DNA of 64,000 nt, taken from NCBI GenBank assembly GCA_013146195.2, contig CM028378.1, positions 78,521,254 through 78,585,253 of the forward strand, read 5' to 3'. Made by a program: the position numbers and the translations under genes. Below are positions 44,518 to 54,648 of the stretch, in pieces. The notes below the pieces were generated by a model. That model made no database searches. It saw only the letters and a list, made by a program, of their open reading frames with translations, and was not told the origin of the DNA. Numbering within the stretch: the first letter of the stretch is position 1; every line of letters begins with the position of its first letter. The stretch is from Codonopsis lanceolata (Eukaryota > Streptophyta > Magnoliopsida > Asterales > Campanulaceae).

Positions 44518-46021
44518 AATAAGCATTCCCTCGCTTCTGACAATTTTCTTGGACAACATATGGCCATTCATGGGGGAACCCAGTAGGTACCGCCATGCGA
44601 GTTGATCCATGATTTGCTCACTTTGGCACATCGGCGCATAATAAGTTAAGGCCTTGATAGTGCCTCTTATATAGGCGCCGGCGAGTACAAATTGTGAGGC
44701 CCACCTTCGAGGGAGACTCTCCCTCTTTTGTCTAGGCCGAGAGGATAGATTCCTTTACGAAGAAGATTTAGGATATGTCGGCATACCGGGGCTCGTGATG
44801 CGCTTAATTTTAAAGCGGTATCTAGGAGTGACCTTCTTCCCGACTACTGAATGGTGAACATTAGTTTACAGGAATTTGGACTAGCGATGCAGTGGCTAAG
44901 GCATCGGCCAATTGATTCTTATCTCGTGGCGGATAATGGAACAAGATAGAGGTCAAATGGAGGCAAGTCTTTATTAGTTTGGCATGATAGAGCTGCGGTA
45001 GAGATCTTGGGTTTTCATCTCCGCTTCGACTTGGTTTATGATCGGGGTGGAGTTTCCATATACTCGAGATCTTTGGCTCCCCTTTGGAGAGCTTCTTCTA
45101 AGCCAGCAATACAGGCTTCATATTCCTCCGTGTTATTTGAGCATTTGAACTCCAGCCTTATGGCCAGTGGAGTATGAGAATCACTGGGTCTCATGAGCAA
45201 GATTCCTATGCCAAAGCCTCTTTTATTTGCGGCTCGTCCCAAAGAACTTCGCCACCGGTGTCATGATCGTGATTTCTAAGATACCTTAAATCGCCTGGAA
45301 GCCAGCCTGGGGCTCGATCGCATCTTCGGCCTTTAAGGGTAGATCGGCTAAGTCGTCCGCAATCACGCTGCCTTTAATAGATTTGAGTGTGACATAAGTT
45401 ATGTCAAACTCATTGAGAAGAAAGGACCACTTGGCTGATCGGTACCGACAAAATGGCTTGCCAAAGATGTACTTGATAGGGTCCATTCTCGATATGAGCT
45501 TGATGGACCATCCTCGCAGATAGGTCTTGAGCCTCAAGTGGGGCCCGACTAGGCCTGCAGACTTTTTCTAGTGTCGAGTAGTTTAGCTCGCTTCCTTGCA
45601 GCTTCCTACTTATGAAGTATATGGCATTTTCAATGTAGGAATCTTCTTTTTCTTGGGCGAGCATAGCCCCTACTGACGTGTCTGTGATGGTTAAATATAT
45701 GAAGAGAGGTTTATGTGTATGAGGTGGAGCTAGCACAGGCGGATTGGTAAGATAGGCTTTATTTTTTTCAAGGCTAATCGGCACTTCTCGTCCTGCACTT
45801 GGTCAAGATTCTTTTTAGGAGTTTGAAGAGGGCTCACATGTGGTTGTCATTCGGATGAAAGCGGCCGATATATCGCACCGGCCTAGGAAGCCTTTGACTT
45901 CGGTTGGAGTTTTTGACTGTGGCATCTCTAGGATAGCTTTAATCTTTGCTAGCTCGATCTCGATGCCCCTCGGTCACCACTAAGAATCCAGACCTTGCTT
46001 TGTAACCCCAAATGTGCATTT
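44518..46021 (-). repeat. Right copy of the duplicated pol segment beside the gap
   Basis: Starts AATAAGCATTCCCTCG then ATTTTCTTGGACAACATATG as at 42905, and ends TGTGCATTTGG as at 44417. The part next to the gap (to about 45.3 kb) is damaged by small indels, and the far part reads well. Confidence 0.85.
45286..45979 (-). pseudogene. Tat-A first RNase H domain
   Basis: APPHTHKPLFIYLTITDTSV then GAMLAQEKEDSYIENAIYFI, the start of a gypsy RNase H. SELNYSTLEKVC and FGKPFCRYRSAKWSFLLNEF, ITYVTLKSIKGSVIADDLAD follow in broken frames. The domain degrades the RNA template. Frame breaks here probably come from base-calling errors near the gap. Confidence 0.75.
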
Positions 46022-46729
46022 GGTGGGGTTAAGCTTCATCTGGTGCTTTCTTAACCTTTCGTAGAATTTTTGAAGGTCTTTGATATGAGCATCGTTGGCG
46101 TCGCTGGAATGCACGATCATGTCGTCAACATAGACCTCCATTTCTTTATGGATCATGTCGTGGAAGAGGGTGGTGGCAGCCCTCTGATAAGTAGCTCCGG
46201 TATTTTTGAGTCCAAATGACATGACCGTATAGCAATAAGTACCCCAAGGAGTAGTAAATGAGGTCTTCTCCTGGTCCTCTGCTGTCATTTTGATTTGATT
46301 ATAGCCCAGCATGCCGTCGACGAAGGATCTGACTTTGTGGGCAGCGACAACATCTACCACAATATCAATATTGGGTAGAGGAAAGTCATCTTTGGGCGAC
46401 GCCTTGTTAAGGTCACGGAAGTCTACACAGATCCAGACCTTCCCGTTGGGCTTAGGAACGGTCACTATGTTGGATAGCCAGATCGGGTATTCAACTACTC
46501 GAATGAAATTGACGTGCAGCTGCTTCATAATTTCTTCTTTAACTTATAGTGACCATTCTGGCTTAATGCGGCAGAGCTTTTGCTTGACTGGCCGAGCATC
46601 CGGATATATGGGGATCCGGTGTTCTACTATGGTTGGGTGTAGCCCCAGCATATCTTTATAGGACCAGGCAAATATGTCCACGAACTCTTCAAGGAGATCG
46701 ATGAGTGCTACCCTTTCAGAGCCTTGCAT
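45980..46729 (-). pseudogene. Tat-A reverse transcriptase
   Basis: Opens with LIDLLEEFVDIFAWSYKDM and GLHPTIVEHRIPI, then a TAA at 46545, then VEYPIWLSNIVTVPKPNGK, VCVDFRDLN-type text (here ICVDFRDLNKASPKDDFPLP), SFVDGMLGYNQIKMTAEDQ, TSFTTPWGTYCYTVMSFGLK and the catalytic YVDD in MEVYVDDMIVHS (about 46125). KLNPTKCTFGV follows. One stop and otherwise a good frame of 182 residues. Confidence 0.88.
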
Positions 46730-47783
46730 TTTGATTTCTTTTTTTCATTGTCCAGTCAAGCTTCGCTTGCCGCCGATGAATGGTTCTGCTCCTCGGTGCT
46801 CAACCGACTTTACAAGCTCAAGGAAATAATTTTTATTTTGGGTCATTGTCCATTTCATTATGAATGACTCCTCGGTGCTCAACCGACTTACAAGCTCAAG
46901 GAAATATTTTTATCTTTGGGTCCATTATTATGACTCATTATTATAATTATTATTTAATACATCTTTTAATGTAGGTGCAACTAAGGAATAAGCAAAGACA
47001 TTCAGATTATCATTAAAAGCAAACTGTACAGGGTTTATAATATTGTTGAGGACCTGGGGTTTGAGATCCTCAACTTTAGGGAGCGGATCAGTAGATGACC
47101 AATCCGTAAAACTAGGGGAAGGAATAGGGGTAGTATATCCAAAGCGGTCCACCAGATCTGCGGGCGTCAGGAGTGGGCCGGTCGTGGTTTACCAGTTCTG
47201 CAGAGGCTTACCAGCAATAAGCTCAAACTTAGCAGGGAGCTCCTTATAATAAGTGCCTCCTTCTATCATACCCAGGAAGCTATCTCCTAGACCGTCATCA
47301 TCTAGTAAGGCCAGAGCATAATCATCTTGGTCTATAGACCAAGTATTTTCAATAGTGACAATCTTATATGCAGTGCTACGGGGCTCTAGGGTAACCTATT
47401 CCATTCTATTTGTGAGGAGATTGACATCTTCAAAGATTTCCCAACCAGGGCATCTTTTTCCATTCTGGTCTAACCAGGGCTCAGGAAACATGAGATAGAC
47501 TTCTGTTTCCCCTTCCCTTACAAAGTATCCATTTAAGGTTTTTCTATATGGTTGGAGAGGGGGATATTTATAAGGACGTTTTTCTCTTTCTGCCTTTCTT
47601 TTCTCAATGCTTTGCTTTCATGATCGGCTACTTCACTGAGTAGGCGTGTACCCTAGACCAAAAGGAGGGATACATTCCTTAAGTTCATCCTGGACTAAAT
47701 TAACAAGCCCTTGCTGATTTCTGCCGAGACCCAGACCAGGCATATAATTCATTTTTTGAAACATGTTTAAGGGGACCATTTTC
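46730..47783 (-). other. Tat-A spacer between protease and reverse transcriptase
   Basis: Expected pol linker. A 74-residue frame (46928-47152) reads GYTTPIPSPSFTDWSSTDPL. A segment with GACTCCTCGGTGCTCAACCGACTT is duplicated at about 46786-46815 and 46866-46893. No catalytic motif. Confidence 0.5.
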
Positions 47784-48401
47784 CTAGGGAAGTGGTTTTC
47801 TTTCGGGTGATGTCAATTTCTCGGCCATATTCAATGGCATTGAGTACAACTTGGGGATAACCTCAAAGCCACTGAGAAAAATACATGTGTCTTCATGCTC
47901 TATTTCGAGGATTGGGATATCCTCGCTTTCCTTATTTTTCACGATCTTATCAGCCAAAATAATCACTATGTGGTCTTCGTGGATGAATTTGACACGTTGG
48001 TGCAATGAAGAGGCTACCCCCTTTACCCTATGGATCCAAGGGCGTCCCAGCAACAAGCTAAAGGTGGCTGGTATATCCAGGACTTGGAATTCAACTGGCA
48101 TGTTTAATGGCCCAATAGTTAGCATTAAAGTGACCACCCCTAGGACACATCGACTGGTGTTGTCATATGCCCTTACAGTTTGCGAGGAAGGAGCGAGTTC
48201 TGATATTTTTGTTCCCAGTTTGGCTAATGTGCTGGCGGGACATACATTCAATGAAGACCCATTATCTATCAAAACTCGGGGAACCCGTTTCTCCAAAATT
48301 CCCACAGTGATATGGAGAGCATCAATGTGGTTAGTTCCTTCCTTTGGCAGATCTAGATCAGTGAACATTATCACGTTCCCAAAGTGAATGTTCCCGATCA
48401 T
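47784..48401 (-). pseudogene. Tat-A aspartic protease
   Basis: A 205-residue frame with VLIDNGSSLNVCPASTLAKL, the D-[TNS]-G active site in the DNGSS form usual for Tat, then LGVVTLMLTIGPLNMPVEFQ and FSLLLGRPWIHRVKGVASSL with the flap/ILG-type motif. It would process Gag-Pol. The frame is open from about 48440 to 47784 but separated by a frameshift from the gag frame. Confidence 0.85.
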
Positions 48402-48426
48402 TTGAGTAAGCTCGTTTGGGGAGGTT

Positions 48427-50547
48427 TCAATAGGAATGACCCGCCTGACTTAAAGATTTAGCCAGCGTATCACGGTGGGTCTTAGAAGCACAAAGTAAGC
48501 CCCAGATGGAAATGTTGGCCTGAGTTTTCTTCATCTGAGCTAATAAGGTATCTTCAACCATTTTAGCCCCAGTATCTGTTGCTTGATCTTTGCCAGAATG
48601 GTCACCTCTTTCCAGGTTTGGCTGGTAGGCTTGGCCAGATCGAGTAAGGTGGCTAACATCTCCACCAACCCAAGTGGATTTTTCAATATTACAAGTATTT
48701 TGGCTACCCAGGATAGTGTCCCAAGAGAGCATATTGCAGCTAGGCTCTTTTATGGATAAGGATGGAGAGAAAGGAACAAGGATATACGGTAAGGGTTTTT
48801 TATTGATTTCGAACTTGGGTACACAGAAATTTTCATCAGCCTCAATCATATTGATTTGAGGTAGGGGGTTATTGACTATATTTGGTCTGGGTGGAGGCTT
48901 TTTAATAACCTTATCATCTATAAGGTCCTGGATAGCATCTTTGAGAGTATAGCATTTATTGGTGAGGTGACCACTGCAACGATGGTATTCACAGTACTGA
49001 GCATGGTTCCAAGTCCTGGGCAGGGGGTTTGGTGGCTTATAATTTTCCAAAGGCTTTAGCACTCCCTGTGCCATTAGCCCCCCGCAGATCACGCTGGGAG
49101 CTTGCGCTCATCATAATACCGGTTTGCCCTGTTCTGATTTCTGAAATTTCTGCCAGAGCCATTATTTCCTCCAACTGCGTTGACAAACATGTCTGACCCG
49201 TAGGACCATGGAACAGTGCTATAATTTTGGGTAGAAAATGGGGCTGAGGCATTTCCTACCATATTGACGGCTGGTGCCGATGCGGCTGTCTTTCGTTTAG
49301 AGTAAGGGAAAGAACTAGGAGGCGTATTGGCTTTTAAATGCCCAGTCCATATATCTTCATCAATACGGGCTCCTATCTCCACTATTTCTTTAAAATTGGT
49401 ATAGGGGAGATACCGCATGTGTTCCAGGTAAATGGGCTGGAGGTTTTTAATGAACATTCTGCATGACTCAGCCGGATCAGGTCTATCAAAAGTCTGGGCC
49501 AACTTTCTTTTCCACCTGACTGCAAACTTAGCACAGGTTTCTTTTTCCCTTTGGGTGCACGACTCGAGGTCCCTTTTATTTTCAGGACTGGTGTTGTCTT
49601 TGTATCTTTCAAGGAACCCTTCAGCTATCTAGTCCTAAGTATTCATGGTGCTGCTATCAGACAACATTAGCCATTGTTTGGCAACCCCTATTAGGGTGGG
49701 GTGAAAATTGGAAGCCATAGCCTCAAAGCTAGCTCCCCTTGACTGCATGCCAGAGGAATAGGATTTCAAGTGGGATATAGGGCATCCAATCCCATCAAAC
49801 TTTTCTATGTCAGGCATTTTGAATTTTGAAGTATTTTTGCTGAAGGTTGCAATGCTAGTGCCCGCGTAGAAAATTCCCCTTTGTTGAGAAGTTTGAGCAT
49901 CATGGTTTTCATATTTTCCATGTCGGCCTCCATTTTGATGGCTGGGGGAGTTGGCTTTTGGTATATGCTGGCAAGATTAAGGAAGGCTGGGTTATTTTCT
50001 GGCTGCGGTATCTGGTAAGGATTTTGGGCGGGGTAAGGATTTTGGGTTGGATATGGATATTGGGATGGATAAGGATTCTGGGTTGGTGGATTTTGGGCAG
50101 CATAAGGATTATAGGCTGGTGGATTTTGGACAATATATGGATTATGGGTTGGTGGATTATTGACGGTTTCGGCTGGGCGACCAGGATCATTGAAAGGTAA
50201 ATAGGTAGTAACTTGGTCTGGCGAGTTATAGCTTTTTGGGTCCATATGTGGGCTATTCTGGAGTGGGTTGGTAATGGGAAAAGGGAGGTCATTTGGACTC
50301 TGGGAAATGTTGGTGCTTGGGAAAGGATATGGAGAGTATAGGACGGGTAAGGGCTGATATTTGGGTAGTCGAGACTTGGTGGAGGATTTGGATTCGGGGT
50401 AGTGGCAATATTTGGTGGGTTAATGTTTGGCTGGGAAGTTGGGTTTGGAGGCACATGGGATGTTGATGCTTCCTGGGGGACTGTAGGGGAAGAGTTCACC
50501 TCACCACTGGATTTTAAATTTTGCACTAGACTAGCCATTTGGCTCAT
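48427..50547 (-). pseudogene. Tat-A gag
   Basis: From the right, MSQMASLVQNLKSSGE opens a Pro/Asn-rich leader with tandem repeats of the QNPYPAQNPY kind (49990-50160). The capsid part begins FDGIGCPISHLKSYSSGM and contains GVAKQWLMLSDSS, then KFAVRWKRKLAQTF and CRMFIKNLQPIYLEHM. A knuckle in the Tat style, CEYHRCSGHLTNKCYTLKD, and HLTRSGQAYQPNLE follow. Frames change at about 50240, 49810, 49620 and 49090, so the copy is broken. Gag packages RNA in particles. Confidence 0.82.
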
Positions 50548-51673
50548 TATATGATCAACCCAAATTTTGGTCTAACCATCGCCGCATTGTCCGAGTCGGC
50601 GCACTCGAAGCCCCCCGCGTACCCATAGCGGACTGCTCACTTTCTACTGCCATACTGCTCGGATCTATGCCCTCTGAACTAATTATGCCCTTTATCTCGA
50701 TCTCGATACCCTCGTTCGATTGCACTTATTTCCCGTATCAACTGGCTAGTACTATCTCTGTCTTTCCAAATTCGGGCCAGGTCTCTGAGGAAAATGGGTT
50801 TGGAGGTATCAGAAGGCTGGCTGAAGGCTTTCTGGGCTTGGAGTACAGCGTGCCTTTATTAGTATTTATTATTATTATTATTATTTATTTTCCCTACAAT
50901 TGACCGGATAAGCACCTCTTTTATTTTGACGGTCTCAGGACTTTTCATGGAACAGTGAATTCTTTCTCCAGAGTATAGGACCAACGTATTCCACCTGCCT
51001 TTCGACTCCCCAAGATCGGACTGATCCCAGACGAAGGGCCTATACTCTTTCCAGGATCCACCATTCAGAATGGTCTAGGTCGAGCATCAGAGAATAATAA
51101 ATCAGCCCCTGCGTATTTATTCTTTTTTTTTTTGTAGTTGCGCAATTTATTTCTTTTCATCATCATTTTTTTCTTGCTCTTTATTTTTTTTTCTCGACTT
51201 GCGCATTTTTTTTTGCAGGGGCTGGCCCACGATTCAAAGATACAAAAACCGGTCGGTCATTGAAGTGTCCTGAGAATCTATATGCATTCTAACGTTGGCT
51301 TATGCAAGGGGTAGGCTGGCCATGGTGTAGGGTAGCAGTTCGGAATATACCTATATGTGTGCGCGTGTGTGCAACCTCTAACAAGCAGTAAAATCTTTAT
51401 TTTTTTTTCAGATATATAAACAGAAAATAAAACATATATGGCCTGTCTTGCTGTTACGCATGGATTTTCTCGGCATTTTAGTTTGAGCGCGAGCAAGCAA
51501 GCACATCACATTAAGAAATAGAAATAAAAGCGGGGAATCTATCTACTCCTATTAATTACAAAATTTTCCCTATATCCCCAAAATAAAATGGCAGAATGAA
51601 TGCAAATATATACATATTTTGCGGAATAATGAAAATAATAAACAGAATAAAATAAAAATACAGAGCTGAAAAT
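50548..51673 (-). other. Tat-A leader, inner part
   Basis: Lies between gag and the nested LTR element. Contains (ATT)n at about 50865-50890, T-rich tracts and no frame with a recognised domain. The outer part is 54253-54629. Together they form a leader of about 1.5 kb. The ORF1 found upstream of gag in some Ogre elements was not recognised. Confidence 0.5.
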
Positions 51674-52333
51674 TGATATGATATTGACAAGCCATAAAAG
51701 TGTTTCTAAGATTTCGTGGATCTATTTGTTAAGTTTGGCAACTTGTAGGCAAGTTTGGAAGCTTGGAAAACTGTTTGGATACTTCAGGGGGTCAAAGTGG
51801 CAAGTCAGCAAATTCGGAGAAGCTGTGAAGCTTGCGGTCGCAAGGGGTCCACAGCCTTGCGACCGCAAGGTCTCCAGAAAGCTGCCGTTTTTGTTATTTT
51901 TCTGTTTTACTGTTTGGGTATAATTAGATTTTTAGTTTCCTTTTTATTTAGAGTTTCCTTTATTTAAGAGTTTCCTTTAATTTAGAGTTTCCTTTTAATT
52001 AGTTTTCTTGTCCTACAAGAATTAGGATTTATTTTGTAAGCATATAAAAAGGCATTCTTAAACATTGTTCTAGGTGGAGAATTTTGATTAATAAAAAGTT
52101 GAGTTGATTTTCTGGTTAGAAAATTGTTTCTTTGAGTGTCCTGGATTGGAAGCTCGGATTATAAACTTCGTGGATTCGTTGTTTATAATTGAATTCGACT
52201 TATCAGTTGGAGAGTCATCCCAATTGTGGCGTCATTCACATTTCCAAGGTTCGCGTCATCTCAAAGGCGTTGGGTCGCGGAGTCATTCATCCTAATACCT
52301 TTCTAGGAGATCTTGGGGTCCGTTCCGTTATCA
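51674..52333 (+). repeat. Left LTR of the nested element
   Basis: TGATATGATATTGAC to CGTTATCA. TATAAAAA box at 52043-52050. An internal inverted pair GCGGTCGCAAGG/CCTTGCGACCGC lies at about 51833-51868. Confidence 0.9.
52043..52050 (+). promoter_or_regulatory. TATA box of the nested element's left LTR
   Basis: TATAAAAA in GCATATAAAAAGGC, also present in the right LTR at 53962-53969. Confidence 0.65.
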
Positions 52334-52335
52334 TT

Positions 52336-52352
52336 TGGTATCAGAGCAATCC
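52336..52352 (+). promoter_or_regulatory. Primer-binding site of the nested element
   Basis: TGGTATCAGAGCAATCC, two bases after the LTR. The first 12 bases match the 3' end of initiator tRNA-Met. Confidence 0.85.
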
Positions 52353-52714
52353 TAGTTACGGTAATTCCATTCTATCTTAAATTTTGCGTATTATCGTTCT
52401 TGTTGTTAAACCCTAATTGTCCTAGGGTTTATCATTCATAAAAAAAAAAGTTTACTGTTCACCGCCGGAAATTACTATTCATGCTGGAGTTACTGTTCAC
52501 GCCGGAAACACTGTTCACTCCGATTACTGTTCATATTTACTGTTCACGAAAAAAAAATTATTATTTAAAAAAAAAATTCATCTAGTTGTCTTGAACTTGG
52601 ATCATCAATCCTTGTTTAATCAGGTTGTCTTTCAATTTTGAAATCCTAATTGTTCTAGGGTTTGTTATCTTGAGTGCTTACACGCAAGGGAGTGAATCAC
52701 AAAAAATAATCATC

Positions 52715-53592
52715 ATGTCTGAACTTCCTAAACCATCGGCCATGGATGATTGGACGGAGTTTTTTCGAGAGATAGCGGGTAATGAGTTCATGACTGAGGC
52801 ATGGAGAAAACACATATTTCGTACTAGATGTTACGTGAATAATAAGGCATGTAGTATGGTTATTGATGGAGAAAGTATCTCTAATTTTGCTAGCTCGTAT
52901 ATGGTTGAGAGGTTAGGGCTGCCAATCTTTACACATCCACAACCTTATGAATTGCTAGGGCTACATGTCGATGGGCAAGTGCATGTCTCCCAACAAACCC
53001 TCGTCACTTTTCGAATAGGGAAGTATTCCGATACGGTGATGTGTGATGTAGTACCAATGGAGGCTGGTCACTTATTACTTGGGAAACCATGGCAAACAGA
53101 CCGAGGAGTAACTTACAATTTGATGGGTACAAAGAAATATAACTTCATGTATGAGAATAGGGAGATCTCTTTAGTGCCTTTAACACCTGCTCAAGTTCGT
53201 GATGATTTATTGGTTTTACAAACAAGCATGAGTGAATGGAAAATTGAAAAAGAGAAGATTGAAAATGACATAATTGAAAAAGAAAATATTGAGAAAGAAA
53301 GGGTTGAGAAAGAGAAAATCGAGAAGGAGGAGGAAGAGCGAGAAAGGGTGAAGAAAGAAGAAACTGACGAGAAGTTAATAATGGTTCAAGAAAACTTGAA
53401 GTTATCGCAAGTATACGAAGACCCGTTTGATTTTACAACTTCAATTTTGTCTTGTTCTTGGCTAATCAAGCGGATGATCGATGACTACTTCTTCTTGACT
53501 CAATGGGCGGATTGGATGGATCTTGTCTCACAGGCGGATCGTCGAGTTCCATGTGCGGATTTGAGGACAAATCCTTTTGAAGAGGGGGAATA
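52715..53592 (+). CDS. Protease-domain protein of the nested element
   Basis: The frame is open from 52625, and the methionine at 52715 (MSELPKPSAMDDWTEF) is a sensible start. Residues after it show the retroviral-type aspartic protease fold of gypsy elements: CSMVIDGESISNFASSYMVE, where the active site is DGES and not the common DGGS, then LGLHVDGQVHVSQQTLVTF and GHLLLGKPWQTDRGVTYNL. A run of (I/V)EKE repeats (about 53240-53370) predicts a charged helix or coiled coil. The end, LRTNPFEEGEYD, is wording usually found at the very end of gypsy pol, next to the polypurine tract. Thus RT, RNase H and integrase seem deleted in frame. The frame runs into the right LTR and stops at 53842. Confidence 0.75.
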
Positions 53593-54252
53593 TGATATGA
53601 TATTGACAAGCCATAAAAGTGTTTCTAAGATTTCGTGGATCTATTTGTTAAGTTTGGCAACTTGTAGGCAAGTTTGGAAGCTTGGAAAACTGTTTGGATA
53701 CTTCAGGGGGTCAAAGTGGCAAGTCAGCAAATTCGGAGAAGCTGTGAAGCTTGCGGCCGCAAGGGGTCCACAGCCTTGCGACCGCAAGATCTCCAGAAAG
53801 CTGCCATTTTTGTTATTTTTCTGTTTTACTGTTTGGGTATAATTAGATTTTTAGTTTCCTTTTTATTTAGAGTTTCCTTTATTTAAGAGTTTCCTTTTAT
53901 TTAGAGTTTCCTTTTAATTAGTTTTCTTGTCCTACAAGAATTAGGATTTATTTTGTAAGCCTATAAAAAGGCATTCTTAAACATTGTTCTAGGTGGAGAA
54001 TTTTGATTAATAAAAAGTTGAGTTGATTTTCTGGTTAGAAAATTGTTTCTTTGAGTGTCCTGGATTGGAAGCTCGGATTATAAACTTCGTGGATTCGTTG
54101 TTTATAATTGAATTCGACTTATCAGTTGGAGAGTCATCCCAATTGTGGCGTCATTCACAATTCCAAGGTTCGCGTCATCTCGAAGGCGTTGGGTCGCGGA
54201 GTCATTCATCCTAATACCTTTCTAGGAGATCTTGGGGTCCGTTCCGTTATAA
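53593..54252 (+). repeat. Right LTR of the nested element
   Basis: Same as 51674-52333 with about eight substitutions. The last bases are ATAA where the left LTR has ATCA. Confidence 0.9.
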
Positions 54253-54629
54253 AAAATGAAGCAATATTAAAATAAAGCCCCAGCCCTTTTATTGTGTTGT
54301 CCGGAATTTTATTGCAAACATATATATGATATATATATATATATATATTTTTTTTTTTTGAAAACTTTTTTTTTTGATTTTTTTTTGATTTTTTTTGTTT
54401 TTTATTTGAAAAATAGACATATTTTTAAATATATATGTAACAGTTATCGGAACGAAACTGCTGCAAGATGGAGGATCATATCCATAAATATAGACACGGA
54501 TGTATAGGAACGCAATATTCAAATGCATAAATTAATATAACAAGCATACTTTAGCCAGAAACAAAGAAAAACAAAAAAGTTTTTTTTTATGAGTCTAGCC
54601 CTCCATTTTATTTATAATAAAACGATCTC
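54253..54629 (-). other. Tat-A leader, outer part
   Basis: Between the nested element and the primer-binding site. Holds an ATATAT run and T-rich tracts at about 54320-54415. No coding signal. Confidence 0.6.
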
Positions 54630-54647
54630 CCCAGCAGAGTCGCTACT
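54630..54647 (-). promoter_or_regulatory. Tat-A primer-binding site
   Basis: The minus strand reads TAGCGACTCTGCTGGGGA one base after the LTR. With one change (TGGCGACTC...) it is the form I know from Ogre/Tat elements, thought to pair with a tRNA-Arg 3' end. It fixes the orientation of Tat-A. Confidence 0.75.
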
Positions 54648-54648
54648 G

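Larger units (their letters stand above)
51674..54252 (+). mobile_element. Nested non-autonomous Ty3/gypsy-derived LTR element (protease only)
   Basis: Two 660-bp LTRs (51674-52333, 53593-54252) bound 2,579 bp. AAAAT flanks both ends (51669-51673 and 54253-54257). A primer-binding site (TGGTATCAGAGC) follows the left LTR and a polypurine tract (GAAGAGGGGGAA, 53579-53590) precedes the right one. The only frame holds an aspartic protease domain and a Lys/Glu-rich segment. There is no gag knuckle, RT, RNase H or integrase. About eight differences between the LTRs by eye point to a recent insertion. Confidence 0.9.

Noticed and set aside
44518..46021. A real second set of RNase H domains in Tat-A
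   Set aside because: The two copies flank a 100-N gap and degrade toward it, so unmerged contig ends are the simpler reading.
49958..50200. Trp/Gly/Ile-repeat frame on the plus strand
   Set aside because: It is the reverse complement of the Pro/Asn/Tyr repeats of Tat-A gag.
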